38,975 nucleotides of DNA from an uncultured Pirellula sp. (lineage in GTDB: Bacteria; Planctomycetota; Planctomycetia; Pirellulales; Pirellulaceae): the NCBI GenBank assembly GCA_903892355.1, contig CAITIE010000152.1:1-38975 (forward strand). Reading direction: 5' to 3'. Below the pieces are notes generated by a model. It had not been told where the DNA came from. It saw nothing but the letters and a program-made list of their open reading frames with translations, and searched no databases. The position numbers and the translations under genes are program-made. Positions 1 through 9,500 of this stretch are shown here, piece after piece (positions within the stretch are counted from its first letter, which is position 1; every line of letters begins with the position of its first letter).

Positions 1-168
1 CAAATCGATATCGAGATTTTTGAGAACGTTGGCGGCAACTCCGCTTCCTTCCTTGACGAGTCCGAGAAGGATATGTTCGGTACCAATGTATTCGTGGTTG
101 AACCGCTGAGCCTCTTGGTTGGCCAGCTGCATGACTTTGCGGGCGCGGTCAGTAAATCGTTCGTACAT
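1..168 (-). CDS. clpC: ATP-dependent Clp protease ATP-binding subunit ClpC, N-terminal fragment
   Basis: Only the first 56 codons are in the window; the gene runs off the left edge. The reverse-strand translation begins [20 protein letters not shown] and continues with the [16 protein letters not shown] segment, which is the hallmark of the ClpC/ClpA N-terminal repeat domain that binds substrates and adaptors. ClpC is a cytoplasmic Hsp100 unfoldase that feeds proteins to ClpP. The start is the ATG at 166-168, with an AAGGA Shine-Dalgarno about 8 nt upstream, one of the few clear ribosome sites in this window. The assignment from the N-domain is secure; the ATPase domains are not visible here. 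Confidence 0.93.
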   Translation of the reverse strand, partial: MYERFTDRARKVMQLANQEAQRFNHEYIGTEHILLGLVKEGSGVAANVLKNLDIDL

Positions 169-746
169 CTCAATCCTTCCTTTCAAGTTCAGCGTTGCAA
201 ACGCGAAGTGCGTTGAGCGCCAAAGCGGGCACAGTCCAATTCGCTTCGTTGGGCCAATTCAATCATGTGGCCAGGAAAACGGCGTTCCTGGTTGCCTTGA
301 TCATCGGCCGTCCGCCTAGCATGGAGCATATATACAGCAAAACGCGTTCCGGTAGCAGGACTGTCAAAATTTCTTCAAGGCAACAGTCGGAGGCTACGTT
401 CGAAAAGTTTCCACATGTCGTGTCCAAGCTTTGCATACGGTCGGCAGGCTAGGGTGCGCTCGAATTACGGGTAGCGAATTTCGCGCGATCTTTCCTTAGC
501 GGCTCAACACAAGCTTCGGAATTATAGGATTAAGACCGATCTAGCAAACAGACCGGTTGTATCGGTTTTTCCGAGGAGTGGCCTCGAGAGGTCGATTTTG
601 CAGGATGATATTTGAAATCCGCAGTAAAAAAGAAGACGTGCTGCGTCGGAATCCTGGTCGTGCGCAAAAAAGAAAAATTTGCGACTATCTGCAAATTCCG
701 GAAGTACAGGCTGCCGTCCAATCGCTCGATGTTGCCAGTTTGGCGG
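169..746. other. Intergenic region between DUF1501 gene end and clpC start
   Basis: No convincing gene. It should contain the clpC promoter (minus strand), but I cannot pick out a confident -35/-10 pair. An inverted repeat at 270-290 (CCAGGAA, 7-nt loop, TTCCTGG) lies about 100 bp upstream of the clpC start and could sit in its leader. The terminator of the DUF1501 operon is at 661-697 and is listed separately. The short ORFs here have no recognisable content. Confidence 0.5.
661..697 (-). terminator. Rho-independent terminator after the DUF1549/DUF1501 operon
   Basis: Read on the minus strand, AATTTGC, an 8-nt loop and GCAAATT (7-bp stem, 676-697) are followed by a T-rich run interrupted by one C. 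It lies about 50 bp downstream of the DUF1501 stop codon at 747, in the right orientation to end that transcript. The stem is AT-rich, so strength is uncertain. Confidence 0.6.
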
Positions 747-2216
747 TTAGGCCTTGAGAGCATCCCGCACAACGTTTCCGTGAACGTCGGTTAACCGATA
801 CTGTCGACCTTGGTAGCGGAAGGTCAAGCGTTCGTGATCGATGCCGCATAAATGGAGGATCGTTGCTTGGATGTCGTGCACATGCACGGGTGCGTTGGTG
901 ATATTCCAGGCGAAGTCGTCGGTGGAGCCAACCACGTTCCCCCCCTTGACACCGCCACCAGCCATCCACCATGAAAACGCGCGGCCGAAGTGATCTCGGC
1001 CGGTAGGTTTGTTCGGGTCCCCTTGTCCAAAAGGTGTTCGGCCGAACTCGCACGCCCAAATGACGAGTGTATCCTCGAGCATGCCTCGCTCCTTGAGATC
1101 TTTGACGAGCGCCGCGGCTGGGCCTTCGGTGTCTTTGCACTGCTCTTCGAGTTGCGTGTGCAGGTTTCCGTGCTGGTCCCAGCCAGCATGCATCAGTTGG
1201 ATAAAACGCACATCTCGTTCAAGCAATCTTCGAGCGATTAAGCAATTGTTGGCGAAAGTCCCTTTGTTCAAGGCGTCCGGGCCATAGCGTTCTATGGTCG
1301 ATGCGGATTCGTCCGAAAAGTCGAGCAGTTCAGGGACGCTGGTCTGCATGCGGTACGACATTTCGTACTGCGCGATGCGGGTGTCGATTTCTGGATCACC
1401 GTAGTCGGCGAGGTGCATCGCGTTGAGGGTGGCCAAATCGTCGAGCATCGCGCGGCGGGACTCGCGAGATACACCGTTGGGGTTGGCGAGGTAAGGGACT
1501 GGATCTCCGGTATTCCGAAACCGAACCCCTTGATAGCGACTCGGCAAAAAGCCGCTGCCCCAGTAATAGTCAAAAAACAATTGCCCGCAGGTTTTGGCTT
1601 TGTCGCTTGATGTCATCACCACAAACGTAGGAAGGTTATCCGTCTCGCTTCCCAATCCATACGACAACCAAGCTCCCAAGCTGGGACGACCGGGGACTTG
1701 GGCACCTGTTAGGAAGAAGGTAACGCCAGGAGCATGGTTCACCGCTTCGGTGTACATCGATCGGATCAACGTGATATCGTCGGCGATGCTGCCGACGTTG
1801 GGAAGCATGCTGCTCAGTCGCATGCCGCATTGGCCGTAGCTCTGGAATGGCTTGATGGCTGGCAAGCAGGGCCACTTGGCGTAGCCACTGGACATCGTCG
1901 ACAGTCGGGTCGAGCCCCGCACCGAATCGGGTATATCCTTCATGGCCTGTTCGACCATGACTGGTTTTTCATCGAATAGATCGACGTGCGAGGGCCCGCC
2001 TCCTTGCCAGAGTACGACGACCCGTTTTGCGGTTGGTTGATGGTGAGGCAGACCCGGCAACCCCGCTTCTCGCCCCGATCGCCCGGCCGCGTGGGAAGTC
2101 GATTCTTTTCCCATCAAATGCGCGAGCGCTGCCAGGCCGACACCGCTGGCGGTGGACCCGAACAAGGAACGCCGGGTTACACGGGCTTCATTTTGCGACA
2201 GAAAATCGTTGAGCAT
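747..2216 (-). CDS. DUF1501 domain protein, exported
   Basis: A 489-residue member of the DUF1501 family, a secreted group with an alkaline-phosphatase/sulfatase-like fold that is greatly expanded in planctomycetes; its substrate is unknown. The N-terminus has a twin-arginine motif at residues 15-16 (RRSLFG) followed by a hydrophobic stretch, consistent with Tat export. Family landmarks are GGGPSHVDLFD at about 72-82, the late CEFGRTPFGQG segment, and GRDHFGRAFSWW followed by a glycine-rich turn. The reading frame is open up to 2279, but that longer form overlaps the preceding gene; the ATG at 2214-2216 lies 8 bp after that gene's TAA and puts the Tat motif at the usual place. It is the second gene of a two-gene operon with the DUF1549/DUF1553 protein, the standard planctomycete pairing. 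Confidence 0.9.
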   Translation of the reverse strand: MLNDFLSQNEARVTRRSLFGSTASGVGLAALAHLMGKESTSHAAGRSGREAGLPGLPHHQPTAKRVVVLWQGGGPSHVDLFDEKPVMVEQAMKDIPDSVRGSTRLSTMSSGYAKWPCLPAIKPFQSYGQCGMRLSSMLPNVGSIADDITLIRSMYTEAVNHAPGVTFFLTGAQVPGRPSLGAWLSYGLGSETDNLPTFVVMTSSDKAKTCGQLFFDYYWGSGFLPSRYQGVRFRNTGDPVPYLANPNGVSRESRRAMLDDLATLNAMHLADYGDPEIDTRIAQYEMSYRMQTSVPELLDFSDESASTIERYGPDALNKGTFANNCLIARRLLERDVRFIQLMHAGWDQHGNLHTQLEEQCKDTEGPAAALVKDLKERGMLEDTLVIWACEFGRTPFGQGDPNKPTGRDHFGRAFSWWMAGGGVKGGNVVGSTDDFAWNITNAPVHVHDIQATILHLCGIDHERLTFRYQGRQYRLTDVHGNVVRDALKA

Positions 2217-2224
2217 CGCCGGGT

Positions 2225-4774
2225 TTATTCTCTGCAAAGGGCTTCGTCTAAATTCATCAAGGTCAAGCATACATTGCACATTGCGGCGAGCGCAGTGCTA
2301 TCGAAGCTCATGTCCCGCGGGGCCGTCCCAACGGAAAGAAGCTTGGTCGCTGCATCGGCGTCGATTTGATAAAACGCAAGTTGTTTTTGATACGCGCGGC
2401 GCATGATTTCCATCTCCTCGCCCTTGAGACTCCTGGCTAGGACTCGGCGGGTAGCAAACTGCAACTGCTCGTCGATGTTTTGTGAGCTGCGTAAACAGTT
2501 CTGTGCCAAGCCTCTTGCTGCTTCAACCCAGGTTGGATCGTTGAGGGTGGTCAAGGCATGCAGAGGAGTGCTCGTCTGCGACGATCGGACTCTGCACGAT
2601 TGCCGGTTGGAGGCATCGAACATGTTTGCGGGACCGACTGTGCGTCGCCAGAAGGTATAGAGACTTTGTCGGTACAAATCGGAACCTTGAGATTTAGGAT
2701 AGGTAAAATCTCGTTCCTTGGTGATTGCCAACGAGTCCCAGATGCCTTCCGGCTGGTACGGATAAACAGGTGCACCGCCGATGCGTTGATTCAACATTGA
2801 GGCCGCTGCTAACGCCCAATCGCGAAGCACCATCGACGGCATCCGAAACCGGCTCGCGCGAGCGAACCAGCGGTTTTCCGGATCGATTTGCTCTATTTCC
2901 CGATGCACGCGGCTTGATTGCCGATAGGTCGCGCTCGCGAGGATTTGCCGATGCATGCGTTTGGTGTCCCAACCGGAATCTCGGTAATCCACCGCCAAAT
3001 AATCGAGAAGTGCGCCATGGTTCGGATACTCGCTCTGCACGCCGAAATCCTCTGCCGTCTTAACGATGCCCAGCCCGAAGAAGTGCTGCCAGATACGGTT
3101 GACTTGAACGCGAGCCGTCAAGGGATGTTCGGGCGAGACGAGCCATTGTGCTAATCCTAGGCGATTGCGAGGAGCATCGGCGGGAAGCGGAGGGAGAAAT
3201 CCCGGCGTATTGAAACTTACCTTGTCTCTCGGTTTCAAGTACTCTCCTCGATCGAGCAGGTGCGTTTCGCGAGCTTGTGAGTCGCTCATGATCATCGCCC
3301 GAGGCATTTGATCGTTTCGATAGTTCGATAGGTCGTTGCGGACTCCTTGAAGTTGTCCGAGCGGGGCTAATTTGCCTTGGAGTGCCCCCACCAATTTCTC
3401 GTCGAAGTGCTTCCGGAGGAGTGGTTCGAGATTCTTCTTCTCCTCGTCGCTGCGTTCCGCATCGGGTTTATTCAAAATCACAGTAATGGTTTCAGGCAAA
3501 CCCGGTGTCGCTCCAGTCACGCTGAGTCGCCACCCGTGGAACGCCGCATCGAGCAATGGCTGAGACTCTTTCTGCAAGGCATCGATTCTTTGTTCAAACT
3601 CACGGATACGTCGAAGATTGTCTTCGGATGGGAGTTCGATAAATGGGGCTGCTACCCGAATGCGACTCGAAAAGTACTGTGGCACTCCACTTTCTGGAAC
3701 ATGGTTGAAGGCATCCATCAGCGAGTAGTAATCGACCATCGTGATCGGGTCGTATTTGTGATCGTGGCATTGAGCGCACGCCATCGTCAAGCCGAGCCAG
3801 GTCGTGGCGGTGGTGTCGATGCGATCGAATAGAATAACGAAACGTTGCTCTTCGGCAATCGCTCCACCTTCGCCATTGAGCAAGTGGTTTCGGTTGAACC
3901 CACTGGCGATCTTCTGGTCCGTTGTTGCATCAGGCATAAGATCGCCCGCTAATTGCCATATGGTGAATTGGTCAAACGGCAAGTTGGCATTGAGAGCCCG
4001 AACGACCCAGTCCCTCCAAAGCCACTGCCACGTATCTCCATCCTGCTGAAAACCATTGCTGTCGGCATAACGCGCAGCATCCAACCACGGCAACGCCATC
4101 CTTTGTCCGTAGCCCGGTTCGGCGAGCAATCGGTCGACGAGTTGCTCGTATGCGAGCGGATCCTCGTGCTTCACAAAGCGATCGACATCCTCAGGTTCCG
4201 GCGGCAGACCAACCAAATCCGAATACAGGCGTTTGATCGTTGTGGCTCGGTCGGCCGCAGGTGATGCTTTCAGCGATTGGCGCTGGTGGCCGTCGGCGAC
4301 GAACGCATCGATCGGGTTGATGGTCCAGTCCGAGGCGGCGCCAGCAGGTAACCCTGGTTTTTTGAGGGGCTCGAATGCCCAGTGTTTCGCATAATCCGCA
4401 CCGCTTTCGATCCAGCGCTTCAATAATGCCTTTTGAGCATCATTCACCCGACGATTGGAGGTGGGGGGCGGCATCACCAGCTCCGGATCGGTGGAGTCGA
4501 GACGAGCGATCAATTCACTCCCGCCCAGATCGCCGGGTTGGATTGCCCCTGCGGTGATCGCTTCCTCGCGCTGGTCGAGCCGTAGTCCCGCTTGGCGTTT
4601 GTTGCTGTCCTGCCCGTGGCAATAAAAGCAATTCTCCGACAGTATGGGACGAATATCGCGGTTGAAGTCGATCGGCTCGCTCCCCTTCACTCGAGGGGCT
4701 AGGAATGACGCCATGGATCCCACAACCAAAACAGCCGCAAGCGTCTGATTGAACCTATAAAATAAACGTTCCAT
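2225..4774 (-). CDS. PSCyt1/DUF1549/DUF1553 cytochrome-like secreted protein
   Basis: An 849-residue exported protein. A hydrophobic signal segment lies at about residues 10-27. A planctomycete cytochrome C domain follows, with CFYCH at 49-53, then DUF1549 (about 155-360) carrying a second haem-type motif CAQCH at 333-337 within GLTMACAQCHDHKYDP, then DUF1553 (about 535-810) starting near LAQWLVSPEHPLTARVQVNR. These domains were defined in planctomycetes; the proteins are presumed to be periplasmic or surface c-type cytochromes acting with the DUF1501 partner encoded 8 bp downstream. The reaction is unknown. The start is the ATG at 4772-4774; I see no good Shine-Dalgarno. The C-terminus is complete. 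Confidence 0.92.
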   Translation of the reverse strand: MERLFYRFNQTLAAVLVVGSMASFLAPRVKGSEPIDFNRDIRPILSENCFYCHGQDSNKRQAGLRLDQREEAITAGAIQPGDLGGSELIARLDSTDPELVMPPPTSNRRVNDAQKALLKRWIESGADYAKHWAFEPLKKPGLPAGAASDWTINPIDAFVADGHQRQSLKASPAADRATTIKRLYSDLVGLPPEPEDVDRFVKHEDPLAYEQLVDRLLAEPGYGQRMALPWLDAARYADSNGFQQDGDTWQWLWRDWVVRALNANLPFDQFTIWQLAGDLMPDATTDQKIASGFNRNHLLNGEGGAIAEEQRFVILFDRIDTTATTWLGLTMACAQCHDHKYDPITMVDYYSLMDAFNHVPESGVPQYFSSRIRVAAPFIELPSEDNLRRIREFEQRIDALQKESQPLLDAAFHGWRLSVTGATPGLPETITVILNKPDAERSDEEKKNLEPLLRKHFDEKLVGALQGKLAPLGQLQGVRNDLSNYRNDQMPRAMIMSDSQARETHLLDRGEYLKPRDKVSFNTPGFLPPLPADAPRNRLGLAQWLVSPEHPLTARVQVNRIWQHFFGLGIVKTAEDFGVQSEYPNHGALLDYLAVDYRDSGWDTKRMHRQILASATYRQSSRVHREIEQIDPENRWFARASRFRMPSMVLRDWALAAASMLNQRIGGAPVYPYQPEGIWDSLAITKERDFTYPKSQGSDLYRQSLYTFWRRTVGPANMFDASNRQSCRVRSSQTSTPLHALTTLNDPTWVEAARGLAQNCLRSSQNIDEQLQFATRRVLARSLKGEEMEIMRRAYQKQLAFYQIDADAATKLLSVGTAPRDMSFDSTALAAMCNVCLTLMNLDEALCRE

Positions 4775-5328
4775 GAAGTTGGGTAAGCTCTTCTCATCGG
4801 AAACGTCTAACCACCGGGGAAGGAAGAAGACGTCATCAGGCGGGGTAACAAAACACGTTGGCGGGGTCGCACGTTCGCGACGTGCTCAAATCGATCATGT
4901 TTATGGACCATGTCCATGGTCCATGAAAATCGACATTAGCACCTTAAAACCTCCTTAATTATGGCTCCCCCCCGTTCCTACCGCAATCGATCGCCAGGGA
5001 CAAACCCCTTCGTCGCCGAAAACTACTCGAAAAGACCAGGAAAACCTTCGAAGGGCCAAAGGTCGTAGCTCGGTGAACGCACGTAGCAGCAGTTCCTAGC
5101 AGTAAAACCGGCTCGACATGAGGGCGATGAAGAAAACATAACTCATGCCATCGCCGAGGGAATTGCTAGCACAGCCTGTTGGCCGATGAGGTTGGCCTTA
5201 CAGTTTGCCAAGTTTCACTATCCAGCAAAGCTCGAATTGGCTGAATTGAAAGAGCAATCCCGCCGATCTTCACTCGGTAACCTGCCACATTCTTTGCCGT
5301 TTGTAACGATTCGCCGGAGGCTCAGCAA
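4775..5328. other. Divergent intergenic region between DUF1549 operon and GT2-like gene
   Basis: This 554-bp region separates a minus-strand operon from a plus-strand gene, so it should hold two promoters. I see no convincing small gene. The outstanding element is the palindrome at 4903-4924, listed separately. The rest shows no repeat or RNA structure that I can support. Confidence 0.5.
4903..4924. promoter_or_regulatory. Perfect palindrome, candidate operator
   Basis: ATGGACCATG and CATGGTCCAT form perfect 10-bp arms around a 2-nt centre (TC). The site lies about 130 bp upstream of the DUF1549/DUF1553 start and about 400 bp upstream of the GT2-like start. Twofold symmetry of this length without a following T-run fits a dimeric repressor or activator site better than a terminator. 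No cognate regulator is encoded nearby, so the function is inferred. Confidence 0.5.
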
Positions 5329-6243
5329 GTGCCGCAACTGTCGATCATCGTCCCTTTCCAACGCGACGAAGCTGCTTTGGAATCAACGCTCCTCTCGGTG
5401 CTCGAGGCGAAGACGGACGATCACGAATTGATCATTGTTCACTCCGGTGAATACTCGGACCCGTACCAATTGGGGGACGATGAAGCTGTCGTGATTGAGA
5501 CCGGAGCCGGTCTATCCATCGCGGACCAGCTCAACGTGGCCGCAGCCGCTGCGTGTTCACCGTTCCTGCAAGTCCTTCTCCCGGGAACTCGGGTAGATGC
5601 GGGGTGGGACGACGCGTCCATCAGGTGCTTGCACGATCCGCAGCTGCATGCGGTATGCCTTCCTGTCCTCGACACAAACTCAGGGGATCGCGTTTTCGGT
5701 CTCGATGGAAGAGAGTTGCCACATCGAAGATTGGCAAAGAAGGCGAAATCGAGCGGTGGTCCAATATTGGCGGGGACGATCCTGCGCCGAAAATCCGTGT
5801 TGAAGATGGGTGGTTGGTCCGGTGCGGTTCATCAAGATCTAATCGACCTCGAGTTGGCACTGCTGATGAGTGCACTAGAATTGCGGTTTGATGTCGTCGA
5901 AGAGTCGTTGATTACATCCTCGTCGCGATCGCTGTCTCCGACCAGTTCGAATTTCGAAATTGGCAAAGGGTGCGGCATGATCGCGTGCGCTTACAGCGAG
6001 ATCCCGGATTCGGGCGTTGAACTGGAGCCGTTAGCGAGACGGCTTGGGCATTTAGCAACCGGCTTAATGAACCCCAAGCTAGCGGCCGAACGGCTTGGCT
6101 GGGTTCTCGGAGTTCGCGACCGATCCTTGGTCGCTCGATTGAGCGAGCGAGTCGCAAAGGCTCGCCAGAACTTTGAGAGCCAGACTCTACCGATGCGAAC
6201 GCCAGAGGCTGCACCTGTCGCTGATCGCCGTCGCGCGGCTTAG
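5329..6243 (+). CDS. Glycosyltransferase family 2-like protein
   Basis: A 304-residue soluble protein whose N-terminus (LSIIVPFQRDEAALESTLLS) is the nucleotide-sugar-binding beta strand and helix of GT2/GT-A folds. The body resembles GT2 up to about residue 200. The position where the family usually has its metal-binding acidic DxD is occupied by LLPGTRVDAGW (about residues 83-93), so catalytic activity is doubtful. The C-terminal 60 residues are charged and not recognisable. The start is GTG at 5329, supported by GGAGG at 5316-5320 with 8-nt spacing. It stands alone between two blocks of exported proteins. Family assignment is likely; no substrate can be named. Confidence 0.7.
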   Translation: MPQLSIIVPFQRDEAALESTLLSVLEAKTDDHELIIVHSGEYSDPYQLGDDEAVVIETGAGLSIADQLNVAAAAACSPFLQVLLPGTRVDAGWDDASIRCLHDPQLHAVCLPVLDTNSGDRVFGLDGRELPHRRLAKKAKSSGGPILAGTILRRKSVLKMGGWSGAVHQDLIDLELALLMSALELRFDVVEESLITSSSRSLSPTSSNFEIGKGCGMIACAYSEIPDSGVELEPLARRLGHLATGLMNPKLAAERLGWVLGVRDRSLVARLSERVAKARQNFESQTLPMRTPEAAPVADRRRAA

Positions 6244-6317
6244 TCAACACGGAAAGTCCGCAGGTTGTCCGATTCTCCAAAAAGGACCACCGGGATCGGT
6301 GAGGGCAATCCACGATA

Positions 6318-6349
6318 CCAACCCGCTGTATCACCAACCCGCTGTATCA
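6318..6349. repeat. 16-bp perfect tandem duplication
   Basis: CCAACCCGCTGTATCA occurs twice head to tail (6318-6333 and 6334-6349) in the gap between the GT2-like gene and the DUF1080 gene. It encodes nothing obvious. It is probably a slippage product, or possibly a doubled binding site upstream of the 6528 gene. Confidence 0.85.
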
Positions 6350-6527
6350 TCGTGCGGAATCACGCACAGACGCGCCAATGCGCGTTGAAAACTCGGGGCT
6401 CGTCGACAGAACGTGCTTGTCAACGGTTGGGGATTCGTTGCCGTTCGACCGCCCATAGGAAACGGAATGCATTGCGTTTATCCTATGGAGGTGCTCTTGC
6501 GGTCCCGTCTTACAAAGATCTACCTCC

Positions 6528-9500
6528 ATGCAAAACAATCGTTCACGACAGGCTGCTTGCAAGCCTTGGCTCTCTGCAGCTAGCCTCCTGATCGCAACGT
6601 GCAGCACTGCGGCGATGCTGGTTTCGTTTTCGCGGAGTGTGCACGCAGAAGGAACCGAGAAAGGAAAGCAGCTTTTTGATGGCGTGTCGCTCGAGGGTTG
6701 GGAAGGAGATCCGACGCATTGGAGTGTTGAGTCCGGTGCGATCGTAGGTTCGATCCCCCGCGGAGAGACTTTAAATAAAAATACTTGGCTGGTCTACCGT
6801 GGGGGAGAACTGGGCGACTTTGAGCTGAATTTGAAGTTCCGGTTGACAGGCTTGCCAGCGGCCAACTCAGGAATCCAGATTCGTTGCCAAGTGGAAAACG
6901 TCGATCATGTGTCGGGTTACCAAGCCGACCTCGACATGGGATCAACGTGGTTGGGACGAATCTATGACGAGCATGGTCGAGCATTGTTGGTCGAACGAGG
7001 AGTCCGGGTCCATATTGCTCCCGATGGGAAACGCCGGCAGCAAACCTTTGCTCCCCTCCATCAGTTTCCAGTTCTCGTCAGAGAGAACCAGTGGAACGAT
7101 TATCGGATTGTCGCGATCGGAGAGCAGATCGACGTGTATGTGAATGGAAGTTTGTTCTCATCCTTGTGGGATCAACAGGCAGGCGAGCGGGATCTTTCTG
7201 GATCCTTGGCGCTCCAACTCCATAGCGGACCAGAAACGCGCATCGAATTTAAAGATCTATGGCTGGAAACGCTTCAGGCATCGGACAGCGATCGGTTGAT
7301 AGCGATGGACTTCGGCAATGACGAAGCCGTTCCAGCAAAGGAGCAGGAGGGATGGATCCCAACGGATGCCCAAGGCAAAACGTTGAACTTGGGGTTTGAA
7401 GCGGGGAGTCTCGACGGGTGGCAATCAACCGGGACGGCATTTCGAGGGCAACCGGTCAAGTTGGATGGCATTTCTCAGCGTTGGCCAGGACAGGTCAGCA
7501 ACAAGGTCGGTGATTATTTCATCGGGGGCTATGAGCTCGAAAAAGACGCGGGTGTGGGGACATTGCAGTCCCCATGGTTCCGCGTATCCCACCCCTATGC
7601 TGGTTTTTTATTGTCGGGTGGTGAAGCAGTCAGCACGCGTGTTGAAATACTCCGATATCAGTCAGAAACAGAACCCCCGGTGGTTCATGTTCAAGCGGTC
7701 GGCAATAACCGCGAGCAAATGCGGCGTGTGGCGATCGATCTGCGAGCGATCCAAAATGCGATGATTGCCGTGCGACTCGTCGACGAAAACGCCGGTGGCT
7801 GGGGACATCTGAATTTCGACGATTTTCGTTTTTACGATGCGCCGCCGGTAACGATCGAGCCGGACATCTCGAAACGGACCACGTTTAATGCGATCCTGCA
7901 TATGCTTCGTCCCAACGAGGTCGAGAGCCATTCGACCTTTGATGCAGAGCAGGATCAGCGCGCGGCCCGAAAGACGTTGGAGAGTATGTTCGTACCACCC
8001 GGTTTCTCTGTCGATGCGATCGCCAGTGAACCTCGAGTGCATCAGCCGATTGCCTTTGCGTGGGACAGTCGCGGGAGATTGTGGGTTGTCGAGGGGCACT
8101 CCTACCCACAAAAACGACCAGCCGGCGAAGGACTTGATCGCATCGTGATCCTAGAAGACACCGATGCGAATGGTAGCTTCGAGTCTCGACAAGTCTTCAT
8201 GGAAGGGCTCAATTTAGCGAGCGGTATCGAGGTAGGGTATGGTGGCGTCTGGATCGGTGCCGCCCCCGAACTTTTGTTTATTCCAGACCGCAATGGCGAT
8301 GATCGTCCTGACTCGGAACCCGTAGTTTTACTCGACGGTTTCGGATACGGCGACACGCACGAAACGTTGAATAGTTTTGTATGGGGACCCGATGGCTGGC
8401 TATATGGCACCCAAGGTGTCTTCAATACATCGAGCATAGGAAAGCCATATGCCGAATCAAACGATCGGAAGTATTTGGCTGCTGGGGTCTGGCGCTACCA
8501 TCCTACGCGGAATGTGTTCGAAGTGTTTGCCCACGGAGGGAGCAATCCGTGGGGGCTCGATTACGACATGCACGGGCAATTGTTCATGACGCATTGCCGA
8601 AGCTATTGGGGGCGAGGAGGTACAACGCATGTGATGCTCGGTGGCCATTACTGGAATCAAGTCAACGGTGGTTACGCGCCGTTCATCTCCTCAAATGGAT
8701 TGCGAAATCATCCCCATCTGCAAAACTTCTTGCTCGCCTCCGCTCGATACGATTCCGGGGAGGGCGGGGCTGGTAAACCGGGTACAGGGGACGTTTATGG
8801 TGGTCACTCGCATGTGGGTACCATGATCTACTTAGGGGACAATTGGCCCTCCGAATACCGCAATCATCTGTTGACCCATAACCTTCATGGTCATCAACTC
8901 AACCACCAAATCAATCGTCGCGAAGTAGGTGGCTACAACAGCATCCACGCCGGGAAAGATCTCCTTTTCTGTTCCGACCCGCAATTCATCGGCGTCGATC
9001 TCATGCTGGGACCCGATGGCGCGGTCTACATGACCGATTGGTACGATCCGAGATTATGCCATAATCCAAACGTCGAGCAGTGGGATCGAGGGAATGGTCG
9101 CATTTATCGGATGAAGTACGACGCGAACTACAAACCCGCGCATGTGGATTATCGTCGGGCCAGCGATCGGGAACTGGTCGCGGCTCAGCAACATCCCAAC
9201 GACTGGCATGCGCGGGCCGCTCGGCTCGAGCTGGCGTCGCGATATGCAGCCAATACTCTTCCTGGCGAGATCGTCGCAGCGTTGCAGAACGCAGCCACCG
9301 CTAGCGATAGTGACCATGACCGACTTCGGGCGATCTGGACATTGATGGCGACGAGGAGCTTTTCCCTCGATTTTGGAAAGCAGTTGCTGCGAGAGCCGAA
9401 CGAGTATGTCCGGGCGTGGGCTGTTCAGGCACTCACCGAACAACCATCGGATGCCTCTGCCTCGATGGTAATCGAACTTGCCGAGAGCGAGCCATCGTTA

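Noticed and set aside
685-1140. 151-residue minus-strand ORF near the left end
   Set aside because: Arg-rich alternate frame of the DUF1501 gene's 3' half.
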